In this document: positions 32,407 through 39,587 of the stretch, one piece after another
How positions within the stretch are numbered: position 1 is the stretch's first letter
Layout: every line of letters starts with the position of its first letter
Notes under the pieces: generated by a model
Seen by the model: only the letters and a program-made list of their open reading frames with translations
What the model was told of the DNA's origin: nothing
Database searches by the model: none
NCBI RefSeq assembly: GCF_029813775.1
Contig: NZ_JARVKW010000012.1
Location: 62,001 to 126,000, forward strand
Length of the DNA stretch: 64,000 bases
Direction of reading: 5' to 3'
DNA from: Streptomyces sp. DH24
GTDB lineage: Bacteria > Actinomycetota > Actinomycetes > Streptomycetales > Streptomycetaceae
Translations under genes and position numbers: made by a program

Positions 32407-32745
32407 TTACTTGGCGTGAGGTGCGGATTGCTCGACTGGAGAGGCCGCCTCGCACGCGGCCTCTTCGTCGTTTCCGGCAGACGGTCCCGCCTCGCACGCG
32501 GGACCGGCGCCGATTTCCTCCGGCAGGAGGGGCTTCAGGTGGCCTGCTAGTTCATCGAGGTCGACGACCACGGCCAGGCGGTACAAGGCTTCGAGCGACA
32601 GCTGCTTCTCGCCTCGCTCGACCTTCGACAGGTGCCCGGGGTCGATCCCGGATCGTGCTGCTGCAGCCCGCAGAGACATCCCTTTCGCCTCGCGAGCAGC
32701 GCGTAGCGACCGAGACTTCAACGCGGACGTTGAATCAGTCTGCAT
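32407..32745 (-). CDS. XRE-family HTH regulator (Cro-like side of the switch), 112 aa
   Basis: Residues 10-70 form a clear HTH_XRE: SLRAAREAKGMSLRAAAARS, GIDPGHLSKVERGEKQLSLE, ALYRLAVVVDLDELAGHL. The C-terminus is acidic and Cys/Glu/Ala-rich. The ATG at 32745 follows a near-consensus promoter (32753-32781) with almost no leader. It is transcribed divergently from the larger repressor-like gene, as Cro is from CI, and heads the whole minus-strand early operon. Confidence 0.8.
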   Translation of the reverse strand: MQTDSTSALKSRSLRAAREAKGMSLRAAAARSGIDPGHLSKVERGEKQLSLEALYRLAVVVDLDELAGHLKPLLPEEIGAGPACEAGPSAGNDEEAACEAASPVEQSAPHAK

Positions 32746-32752
32746 AGCGTTG

Positions 32753-32781
32753 ACCGTAGGCCACCGGGGTCACGGAGTCAA
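32753..32781 (-). promoter_or_regulatory. Early minus-strand promoter with overlapping operator-like repeats
   Basis: On the minus strand TTGACT (-35, 32781-32776), 17-bp spacer, TACGGT (-10, 32758-32753), then the ATG 7 nt later, so the message is probably leaderless. The -35 falls in the arm of CAACG-ACC-CGTTG (32780-32792), and further GCGTTGAC copies lie at 32748 and 32808, likely binding sites for one of the two HTH proteins. Confidence 0.7.
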
Positions 32782-32834
32782 CGACCCGTTGAGTGAATCT
32801 GGCGTGGCGTTGACTCGTGGTCTACGGTGAGGGC

Positions 32835-33611
32835 ATGAGCGAAGACGACCCCATGCCTTGGGAGCGGGATGATCTACCGGAACATCTGCGCCGGCCGGAA
32901 GATCCGGTCCTGTCGATCAACCAGATCGTTTCCTACAACCTGATGCGGGCCCGGCGGACCCATGGGTGGACACAGCAGGACGTAGCGGAACTGCTTGAGC
33001 GCTACACCGGTCGATCCTGGTCAAACGCCAGCGTGAGTGCCGCCGAACGCGCCTTCCATGGCGGGCGCCCACGCCGGTTCGACGCGAGCGAAATCGTCGC
33101 GATGTGCAAGATCTTCGACGAGCCCATCTCCTATTTCTTCATGCCGCCAGAAGACGAGTACCGGAACAAGTCCGTGGGAATGAGGGAGTTTCCCCACGGC
33201 GGTCCAGGGGCTACCGCCGACGACCTCATGGCGTTGATCCCTACGGCGACGCTGGTCGAAATGCTGGGCATGCACAAGGCGCCAGCCGACTTCACGGACC
33301 GACTCCGACGCTTGGCGCTCCAATGGCTGGGGCTGTCATGGAGGGGATCGGAGTTCAGCTTTCCGCTCCGCGAGATCACGGATCTGGCCGACCTGGGCGT
33401 GGAAGCCACGGAACCGCAGGAGGAAGCGTCACGGCCTGGGGTGGAGGTGGAAATGGTGGAAGCGCGAGAACTCGCCCAGATTGTGGAGCAGCAGGTGGCG
33501 GAATCGCTTCGCGCTCTTCACCCCGAACTTGTACGCAGCATCGCCCAAGCGCTGGAGCAAGCCAATCTCACCGTGATCAAACCGAAGAACGAGAATGACA
33601 CTCTGCAGTGA
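32835..33611 (+). CDS. HTH repressor-like protein, 258 aa
   Basis: From the ATG at 32835 (a GTG at 32817 is the alternative): EDPVLSINQIVSYNLMRARR, THGWTQQDVAELLERYTGRS, WSNASVSAAERAFHGGRPRR, FDASEIVAMCKIFDEPISYF is an XRE-type HTH at residues 24-100. The rest (LMALIPTATLVEMLGMHKAP, EVEMVEARELAQIVEQQVAE) is helical with a coiled-coil C-terminus likely to oligomerise. Facing the Cro-like gene across a shared operator region, it is the candidate lysogeny repressor. I see no Ala-Gly/Ser-Lys autocleavage site, so it would not be relieved in the LexA manner. Confidence 0.75.
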   Translation: MSEDDPMPWERDDLPEHLRRPEDPVLSINQIVSYNLMRARRTHGWTQQDVAELLERYTGRSWSNASVSAAERAFHGGRPRRFDASEIVAMCKIFDEPISYFFMPPEDEYRNKSVGMREFPHGGPGATADDLMALIPTATLVEMLGMHKAPADFTDRLRRLALQWLGLSWRGSEFSFPLREITDLADLGVEATEPQEEASRPGVEVEMVEARELAQIVEQQVAESLRALHPELVRSIAQALEQANLTVIKPKNENDTLQ

Positions 33612-33698
33612 GACGTTCGACTGCGTTGACCTGAACAAACGAAAGCCCCGGCGGGTGCGGGAACACCCCCGAGGCGCGGCCGACAACTAGGAGTCGAC

Positions 33699-34304
33699 AT
33701 GGCCAACCCTACTGCCTCACCACTTGGCCCCCAGCCCGGAGACCGCCACGAGCGGTTGACCATCATCGAGGTCGTTCCCCGCAAGGTGCACTGCATGTGT
33801 GACTGCGGAGCGGAGCACACGATCGCGAGGGGAAAGTGGGGCAAGACCAAGTCCTGTGGCTGCTTGCAGCGGGAAACGACCGCAGCCCGAAACCGGCTGA
33901 ACCAGACGCACGGCATGTCGAAGACGAAGACCTACAGGGTGTGGGTCGCCATGATCCAGCGATGCACCGACCCGAACGCGACCGGCTATGCCAACTGGGG
34001 AGGCCGGGGCATCACAGTCTGCGAGCGCTGGCGGAACAGCTTCGAGGCATTCCTCGCCGACATGGGCGAGAGGCCCGAGGGATGTTCCATCGACCGCATC
34101 GACAACAACGGCAACTACGAGCCGGACAACACTCGCTGGGCCACGGCGCAGGAACAGACCCAGAATCGTCGGCGCAAGGACACGTGCGGCAAGGGGCACC
34201 CCTTCACTGAAAAGAACATGTACTACCACGTGAAGACGAAGAACCGCCGTTGCCGCGAGTGCGACCGCGCAGCACGACGTGCGCGCCGAGCCACAGCTTC
34301 CTGA
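33699..34304 (+). CDS. HNH-type / zinc-finger phage protein, 201 aa
   Basis: N-terminal zinc ribbon (CMCDCGAEHTIARGKWG then KSCGCLQRET), the central YRVWVAMIQRCTDPNATGYA...WGGRGITVCERW, the core SIDRIDNNGNYEPDNTRWAT, and a C-terminal CGKGHPFTEKN...RRCRECDRAARR. This domain set belongs to HNH-related homing-type endonucleases and related DNA-binding proteins of phages. It stands alone on the plus strand between repressor and integrase with its own AGGAG site, like a moron or homing gene. Activity cannot be judged from sequence. Confidence 0.75.
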   Translation: MANPTASPLGPQPGDRHERLTIIEVVPRKVHCMCDCGAEHTIARGKWGKTKSCGCLQRETTAARNRLNQTHGMSKTKTYRVWVAMIQRCTDPNATGYANWGGRGITVCERWRNSFEAFLADMGERPEGCSIDRIDNNGNYEPDNTRWATAQEQTQNRRRKDTCGKGHPFTEKNMYYHVKTKNRRCRECDRAARRARRATAS

Positions 34305-34310
34305 TACGCC

Positions 34311-34347
34311 GTAGCGGCCTTGCAACTCCACATAGCAGGGCCGCTAC
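34311..34347. terminator. Bidirectional terminator between HNH gene and integrase
   Basis: GTAGCGGCC (34311-34319) pairs with GGCCGCTAC (34339-34347) across a 19-nt loop. It sits between the convergent ends of the HNH gene (34304) and integrase (34344); the integrase TAG lies inside the right arm. Confidence 0.65.
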
Positions 34348-35828
34348 CCCCGCTTCCAGTCGAAGACGACAGCTGAGTAATCGAAGTACCCGCCGTCGGG
34401 CATCCGGCCAGGTCGCGGCGTCTTCAGTGTCACCTCGACCAGCGACCGCAGCGCGGCACGCTGCCGCTCCAGGTCCAGCGCCTTCCATGCCGCCCGCACG
34501 TCCTCTGCCCCCACCAGGCCGGCCAGCGGGTCCCGCGTCGCCGCGCGGGCCAGCTGCCGCGTCACACCTTCCAGCTGGGCGCGCGCCGTGTCCATGCCCT
34601 CCGTGAACGCGCCCAGCTCGATCTGCCCGGCGCCGAACAGGCCGCCCAGGTCCCGCATTCGAGCCCGGATCTGCTCGCTTTCCGCCTGCAGCGCGGCCAC
34701 GTCCACGCCGTCCGGCGCGGGCTCCAGTAGTTCGTGTGCGTCCGGCCGCTCCAGCCGCTCGACGATCGTGTCCTCAACGAACTGGTCCACGATGTCGGCG
34801 CGCCGGCCGCCGCCGTGCCCGGTCTGGCAGCGGTAGCTCGGGTACTGCCGGCCGCCGGACTGGGTGACGTACACGAAGTGCGGGCACTCGCCACGGCCGC
34901 ACCGGTACAGCAGCGAGCCCAGCCACTTCGGCTGGGCGCCCTGGTTCACCGTGCGCGCCGGGTCCTTCAGGATCGCCACGACGGCCCGGTACTTCGCCTC
35001 GTCGACGATCGGCTCCCACTTCCCGCGGCCGACCTCCTCGCCCCGGTACACGGCGATCCCCGCGTTCCTCGGGCGCAGCAGCATGTCCCGCATGTCGGTG
35101 TGGGTGACCGGGTTCCCCCGCGTGGTGAGCACGCCCTTGTCCGCGCACCACTTCACCAGCGACCGGATCGACCCGCCGGACAGGATCTCGTCCGTCCAGA
35201 ACCGCAGCGCTTCGGCTTCCTCGGGCACGGCCTTCGTCATGTCCAGCACGGGCGCCTCGACCTCTTCGCCGGTCTTCCGGTCGACCTTCGTGCGCATCTC
35301 GCCGGTGGGCACGCCCCAGCCGAAGGGGCGGATCCCGCCCGCCCACTCGCCGGCCATGGCCTTCTGCTGGCGTGCTCGGGCGACGCGGTGCCCCTTGTGC
35401 TCGGACTCCTGGCGGGCGACGGCGCCGAGGATGCGGGCGGTCATCCGGCCGGACGGCGTGGCGAGGTCGATCGTCCCGGCCTGCACGGTGTGCGTGGCGA
35501 TGCCGCGGCGGTCGGACAGCTCGATGTACTCCTCCAGTTCGACGATGGAGCGGGTGAGCCGGTCCGTGTGCCAGACGATGACCACGGTCGCTCTGCCCTC
35601 GTCGAGGTCAGCGAGCATCCGCCGGTAGTCCTTGCGCAGCTTCCCGGAGAACGCGCTCACGTCGTTGTCGACGTACACCTCGACGACGTCCCAGCCCATG
35701 CGCTCGGCGAGGGCCTCGCAGTCCTCGCGCTGCCGGTCGACGCCCAGGCCGGCGCCCGTGCGGTCCTGGCTGATGCGGCAGTAGATGACGGCGCGCGTCC
35801 GGGCGTCCCCCGCTGGAGTGCTGTTCAT
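34344..35828 (-). CDS. int: Large serine integrase, 494 aa
   Basis: The ATG at 35828 is 5' of MNSTPAGDARTRAVIYCRIS; Ser20 in YCRIS is the catalytic serine. Domains: resolvase catalytic domain about 11-155 (VDRQREDCEALAERMGWDVV, VWHTDRLTRSIVELEEYIEL, ILGAVARQESEHKGHRVARA), recombinase domain about 175-290, zinc ribbon about 305-350 (CGRGECPHF...YRCQTGHGG), then a coiled coil about 375-430 (QAESEQIRARMRDLGGLFGA). It catalyses attP x attB integration by double-strand breaks; reversal needs a directionality factor. The 5' end points at the attachment junction, as usual. Size is normal (450-620 aa). Confidence 0.93.
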   Translation of the reverse strand: MNSTPAGDARTRAVIYCRISQDRTGAGLGVDRQREDCEALAERMGWDVVEVYVDNDVSAFSGKLRKDYRRMLADLDEGRATVVIVWHTDRLTRSIVELEEYIELSDRRGIATHTVQAGTIDLATPSGRMTARILGAVARQESEHKGHRVARARQQKAMAGEWAGGIRPFGWGVPTGEMRTKVDRKTGEEVEAPVLDMTKAVPEEAEALRFWTDEILSGGSIRSLVKWCADKGVLTTRGNPVTHTDMRDMLLRPRNAGIAVYRGEEVGRGKWEPIVDEAKYRAVVAILKDPARTVNQGAQPKWLGSLLYRCGRGECPHFVYVTQSGGRQYPSYRCQTGHGGGRRADIVDQFVEDTIVERLERPDAHELLEPAPDGVDVAALQAESEQIRARMRDLGGLFGAGQIELGAFTEGMDTARAQLEGVTRQLARAATRDPLAGLVGAEDVRAAWKALDLERQRAALRSLVEVTLKTPRPGRMPDGGYFDYSAVVFDWKRG

Positions 35829-35880
35829 GGACCGAGTGTGCCCCAGTAGTGGTGTCTCTGTCCCCACTTCGGGAAGACGA
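35829..35880. other. attR: right junction between the element and host tadA
   Basis: Element DNA upstream of int gives way to the tadA frame: a TAG in that frame is at 35847, and from 35868 the host frame continues F-G-K-T-T-L-L. The Walker A loop of TadA proteins normally reads GSGKTTLL or close to it, so the switch falls within or just before the GK codons. The exact crossover dinucleotide cannot be set without the left junction. Confidence 0.75.
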
Positions 35881-36461
35881 CGCTGCTCAGCGCGCTGCTG
35901 GGGCTGGTCGGACCGGGGGAGCGGATCGTGCTCGCCGAGGACTCGGCCGAGTTGCGTCCCGACCATCCGCACGTCGTGCGGCTGGAGGCCAGACCCGCCA
36001 ACCAGGAGGGCGCGGGGCTGGTCACGCTTGAGGACCTCGTGCGGCAGGCGCTGCGGATGCGGCCGGACCGACTGGTGGTGGGCGAAGTGCGCGGCGCCGA
36101 GGTCGTCCACCTCCTGGCCGCGCTGAACACAGGCCATGAGGGCGGTTGCGGCACGGTCCACGCCAACGCCGCCGCCGACGTGCCCGCCCGGCTGGAGGCC
36201 CTCGGGACGGCGGCGGGACTCGACCGGGACGCCCTGCACAGCCAGTTGGCGGCCGCCCTGTCCGTCGTGCTGCATCTCGTACGGGACGGGGCCGGGCGGC
36301 GGCGGATCGCCGAGGTGCACGTGCTGGAGCGGGGCCCCGCGGGGCTTGTGAGGACGGTGCCGGCGCTGCGGTGGGGCGCGGAGGCCTTCGCGTACGAGCG
36401 GGGCTGGGAGCGGCTCAGCGAGCTGCTGCGGAACGACGGTTGTGAAAGGGGACGGGAGTGA
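35868..36461 (+). pseudogene. tadA: tadA/cpaF Tad pilus ATPase, 3' half (5' half cut off by the element)
   Basis: Reads FGKTTLLSALLGLVGPGERI, LAEDSAELRPDHPHVVRLEA, TLEDLVRQALRMRPDRLVVG, EVRGAEVVHLLAALNTGHEG, GCGTVHANAAADVPARLEAL: Walker A remnant, Asp box, Walker B-like and His boxes of a type II/IV secretion ATPase. The N-terminal domain and the first glycines of Walker A are missing; they should lie left of the element outside the window. No start codon or ribosome binding site is visible at the junction, so this half should be silent while the element is integrated. Ends in GTGA overlap with tadB. Confidence 0.88.
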
Positions 36462-37330
36462 CAACGGGGACGGTCGGGGCGACGACGGGCACGGCGGTGG
36501 CGTTCGCGGCGGCGGCGATGCTGCTGGCGGGTGGATGGCACCCGGGAGCACGGCGGGCTCGGCTGATGCTGGCCGGGGGCGGCGTGGTGGACACCGGGCC
36601 GCCGGGCTGGCGGGAGCTGGCCGAAAGTGTGCGTGGGTTGCGCGGGCGGCTGCGCCCCGAGTGGTGTGCGGTGGCGGTCGGGTTGCTGCTCGCAGTGCTG
36701 GGGTCGTCGGTGCTGCCGGTCGTCGCGGGGGTGGCCGGGGTGCCCGTGGTGCGGCGACTGCGGCTGGCGGCGCGGGCCCGGCGGGGTCGGGAGCGCCGGG
36801 GCGACGCGGTGATCGCGTTGTGCGGTGCGCTCGCCGGTGAGGTGCGGGCCGGCCGGCAACCGGGTGAGGCGCTGCTGCGTGCCGCCCGCGATTCCGGCGG
36901 GCTCGGGGATGCGCAGGCGACGGTGCTGGCGGCGGCGCGGTTCGGCGGTGACGTACCGGGAGCGCTCACGACGGCGGCGCGGCAACCGGGTGCCGACGGG
37001 CTGCTGGGACTGGCCGCGTGCTGGCGGGTGGCCGTGGACCAGGGCGCGGGCCTGGCCGCCGGACTCGACCGGCTGGAGGGGGCGCTGCGTGTCGAGCGGG
37101 ACCAACGCGCGGATCTGCGCGCCCAGTTGGCGGGCGCTCGGGCCACGGCGGTGATGCTCGCCGGGCTGCCCGCTCTGGGCCTGCTGCTCGGCACCGCGCT
37201 GGGCACCGATCCGCTGCACGTGTTGCTGCACAGCGGCGCGGGACTCGGGTGCCTGGCCGTGGGCGGCGCGCTGGAAGGGCTGGGCCTGTGGTGGGCGATG
37301 CGGATCGTCCGGGGAGCGGAGGCGTCATGA
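36458..37330 (+). CDS. tadB: Tad pilus inner-membrane platform protein TadB, 290 aa
   Basis: A type II secretion F-domain protein: EWCAVAVGLLLAVLGSSVLP and VVAGVAGVPVVRRLRLAAR membrane segments near 70-105, the cytosolic helical domain RRGDAVIALCGALAGEVRAG, RQPGEALLRAARDSGGLGDA, DQGAGLAAGLDRLEGALRVE, and a second membrane pair near 225-285. With TadC it forms the platform that couples the TadA motor to pilin extrusion. The GTG start overlaps the tadA stop; its stop overlaps tadC (ATGA). With tadA split, its transcription depends on what enters from the element side. Confidence 0.85.
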   Translation: MTTGTVGATTGTAVAFAAAAMLLAGGWHPGARRARLMLAGGGVVDTGPPGWRELAESVRGLRGRLRPEWCAVAVGLLLAVLGSSVLPVVAGVAGVPVVRRLRLAARARRGRERRGDAVIALCGALAGEVRAGRQPGEALLRAARDSGGLGDAQATVLAAARFGGDVPGALTTAARQPGADGLLGLAACWRVAVDQGAGLAAGLDRLEGALRVERDQRADLRAQLAGARATAVMLAGLPALGLLLGTALGTDPLHVLLHSGAGLGCLAVGGALEGLGLWWAMRIVRGAEAS

Positions 37331-38115
37331 GCGTGGAAGTTGTCCACAGGCTGGGGGTGGCCGTGGGGACGGCCCTGACTGTCGCATGGGCGGCGCGTCG
37401 GCTGGCGGTGATACGGAGCGAGAGGCGGCTGCGGCGGCGCCTGGCGGTGCTGCCGGCCCTCGGCGCGAGCCGCACCGAACGACGGCTCCCGGTGCGGGAC
37501 GCCGCGCGGCGCGGGCTGCCCCTCATGGGTGCGGTGTGCGCCGGGTGGCTGCTGATCGGCGGGGTCGCGGGTGTCGCCGTGGGGTCGGTGGTCGCGGGCG
37601 GGTTGTGGCGGTGGCGGCTGCGGCAGGAGGCCTCCGGTACGGCGGCGGCGGAGCGGGATGCGGCCGAGGCGGCCCGGCAACTGCCGATCGCGGCGGACTT
37701 GTTGGCGGCGTGCATCGCGGCGGGCGCCGGGCCCGTGATCGCCGCCCAGGCCGTCGGGGAGGCCCTCGGCGGTCCTGTGGGGGACGGGTTGGCGCGCGGT
37801 GCGGCCGAGGTGCGGCTCGGCGGCGAACCGGGCGAAGCGTGGCGGAGGCTGGCCTCCGTGCCGGGCGCCGGACCGCTGGCGCGGCTGCTGGAGCGGGCCG
37901 ACGTGTCCGGTCTTCCGGCGGCCGGACCGGTGGCGCGGGTGGCCGCGGAGGCGCGCGCCGAGTGGGCGCGTACGGCGACGGCACGCGCCCGGCGGGCGGC
38001 CGTCATGGTCACCGCACCCGTGGGGCTCTGCTTCCTGCCCGCGTTCGTCGCCGTGGGCATCCTGCCCGTGGTCATCGGGCTCGCCGGCGGGGTCCTGGGT
38101 GGAGGCGGGGGGTGA
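37327..38115 (+). CDS. tadC: Tad pilus inner-membrane platform protein TadC, 262 aa
   Basis: Begins MSVEVVHRLGVAVGTALTVA, membrane segments LMGAVCAGWLLIGGVAGVAV and GLCFLPAFVAVGILPVVIGL, and the T2SS F-domain helices RQLPIAADLLAACIAAGAGP, VIAAQAVGEALGGPVGDGLA, RGAAEVRLGGEPGEAWRRLA. The second platform subunit, partner of TadB. The ATGA overlap shows strict co-translation. Ends in a Gly-rich stretch. Confidence 0.85.
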   Translation: MSVEVVHRLGVAVGTALTVAWAARRLAVIRSERRLRRRLAVLPALGASRTERRLPVRDAARRGLPLMGAVCAGWLLIGGVAGVAVGSVVAGGLWRWRLRQEASGTAAAERDAAEAARQLPIAADLLAACIAAGAGPVIAAQAVGEALGGPVGDGLARGAAEVRLGGEPGEAWRRLASVPGAGPLARLLERADVSGLPAAGPVARVAAEARAEWARTATARARRAAVMVTAPVGLCFLPAFVAVGILPVVIGLAGGVLGGGGG

Positions 38116-38204
38116 TGCGCCGGGCCACATAGGGCGACGGGCGTCGGCACGGACAGCCGGCGGCAAGACAAGAACAACAACGTAAGCAGTCCACGGGGGT
38201 TGTG

Positions 38205-38429
38205 ATGTTTCAGGCGATGCGGGCACGGCTGCGTGCCCTGGTGTGCGGGATGCGGGCGGCGGCGCGGCGAGGCGCGTGGAGGGACGGCGGGATGGTCACC
38301 TCCGAGTACGCGATGGGGATCGTCGCAGCCGTGGGGTTCGCGGTGGTGCTCTACAAGGTGGTGACGAGCGGGCAGGTCACCGCGGAGCTGCAGGACATCG
38401 TGAAGCGGGCGCTCAATGCGCGGATGTGA
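38205..38429 (+). CDS. DUF4244 / Flp-pilin-like small protein, 74 aa
   Basis: A basic N-terminus (RARLRALVCGMRAAARRGAW) and the motif GMVTSEYAMGIVAAVGFAVVLYKVVTSG cut short here: the M-x-T-x-E-Y-A run before a single hydrophobic helix is the mark of type IV/Flp-type pilins, with Glu at position 5 after the processing site. From memory this is the DUF4244 pilin of actinobacterial tad clusters. ATG at 38205 with GGGGG 5 nt upstream; a GTG lies one codon before. Confidence 0.8.
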   Translation: MFQAMRARLRALVCGMRAAARRGAWRDGGMVTSEYAMGIVAAVGFAVVLYKVVTSGQVTAELQDIVKRALNARM

Positions 38430-39042
38430 GAGGCGACGGGACGCGGACCGTGGGTTCGTGACGGCGGAGGCCGCCCTGGCGCTGCCCGTGCTGGTGACGG
38501 TCACGGCACTGCTGGTGGGCGGGCTGATCGCGGTGCTCCTGCAGATCCAGTGCGTGGACGCGGCACGGTCGGGTGCGCGGGCGGCGGCCCGCCAGGACCC
38601 CGAGGACCAGGTCGAGGAGGTCGCCCGCGGCATCGCACCCCGCGGTGCGACGGTCACGGTCAGCCGGGAGGCCGGCCAGGTCCGGGTGGTGGTCGTCGCG
38701 AAGACACCGCTGCCGTTCGACCTGCGGGCGGAGGCGGTGGCGGACGCCGAGGAGACGGGAGGTGTCGGCGAGGCGACACGCGTCGGGGGCGCGGCGGATG
38801 CCGAGGAGACGGCGGGCGCCGAGGAGACGGCGGGCGTTGGGAAGACGGCGGGCGTCGGGAAGCCGGCGGATGCCGAGGAGACGGCAGGCGTCGGGAGCGC
38901 GATGGGCGCTGGAGAGGCGAGACGCGTGGAGGGCGGGGCAGGCCGGGGGGAGGCGGCCGATGCCGAGAAGACGGCCGGTGTGACGGCGGGCGTTGAGGGC
39001 GCCGCGGCGGGCCCCGGGGAAGTGGCGAGGGCCGGGTCATGA
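38416..39042 (+). CDS. TadE-like minor pilin with a repetitive C-terminal tail, 208 aa
   Basis: RGFVTAEAALALPVLVTVTA shows the pseudopilin site (F-V-T-A-E) and single membrane helix, followed by LLQIQCVDAARSGARAAARQ and a short beta domain to about residue 110. The remaining 100 residues are a low-complexity tail built from DAEETAG/VGKTAG/EETAGVG units, acidic and Ala/Gly-rich, not part of the TadE family. The tail should be exposed outside and may vary in length between strains. Overlaps the preceding pilin gene by 14 nt. Confidence 0.75.
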   Translation: MRGCERRRDADRGFVTAEAALALPVLVTVTALLVGGLIAVLLQIQCVDAARSGARAAARQDPEDQVEEVARGIAPRGATVTVSREAGQVRVVVVAKTPLPFDLRAEAVADAEETGGVGEATRVGGAADAEETAGAEETAGVGKTAGVGKPADAEETAGVGSAMGAGEARRVEGGAGRGEAADAEKTAGVTAGVEGAAAGPGEVARAGS

Positions 39043-39587
39043 GAGCGCGATTCTCCGATCGAGGATCGGCCACTGTCTGGTCCGTTGGTGCGATCGGCGT
39101 CCTGTGCGTGGTGTTCGGGGTCGTGCTCGCGGTGGGGCAGGTTGTCCTGGTCCGGCATCGTGCGGCCGGGGGTGCCGACCTCGCGGCGCTCGCGGCGGCG
39201 GACCACTGGACGGAGGGCGCCACGGCAGCCTGCGCCCGGGCGGACAGGGTGGCCCGGGCCCAGGGCACCCGGCTTGAGCGGTGCTCGGTGACGGGCGAGA
39301 TCTCGGACGTGACGGCGACGGCGAGGCTGGGGCCGTTCACGGCACAGGCCCGGGCCAGAGCGGGACCGGCGGGGCAGGCACCCGCTGCGGCGCACCCGCA
39401 GGCCTACACGGGACCTGCGCCCACCCCAGCCGCGCCAGTGCCCACCCCAGCGGGGCCAGTGCCCACCCCAGCGGGGCCAGTGCCCACCCCAGCGGGGCCC
39501 GCGCCCACTACGGCAGGCTTCGTTGCCGAGGCGGCGCTCGCCGACCCGTACGGCCCCCGAGGCCGGTGCCGGCGCCTACTGCGGTGA
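39039..39587 (+). CDS. TadE-like / Rv3654c-like pilus assembly protein with PTPAG repeats, 182 aa
   Basis: RGSATVWSVGAIGVLCVVFG, VVLAVGQVVLVRHRAAGGAD, LAALAAADHWTEGATAACAR is the TadE-like pattern (GSATVW, helix, RHRAA.AADLAALAAA). After residue 125 come repeated PVPTPAG units coded by a 21-bp tandem. Ends tail to tail with the helicase gene (12-nt overlap). Likely part of the pilus; the repeat stalk would be a surface spacer. Confidence 0.7.
   Translation: MRARFSDRGSATVWSVGAIGVLCVVFGVVLAVGQVVLVRHRAAGGADLAALAAADHWTEGATAACARADRVARAQGTRLERCSVTGEISDVTATARLGPFTAQARARAGPAGQAPAAAHPQAYTGPAPTPAAPVPTPAGPVPTPAGPVPTPAGPAPTTAGFVAEAALADPYGPRGRCRRLLR
39435..39497 (+). repeat. 21-bp tandem repeat, three perfect copies
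   Basis: Unit CCAGTGCCCACCCCAGCGGG (+G), at 39435-39455, 39456-39476 and 39477-39497, with one degenerate copy on each side. In frame it codes PVPTPAG, so copy changes keep the frame. Confidence 0.9.

Noticed and set aside
1..35870. CRISPR array or tRNA gene within the element
   Set aside because: I looked for regularly spaced repeats and for T-arm patterns such as GTTCGAATCC and saw none in the element; the only tRNA found is in the host part at 58877.
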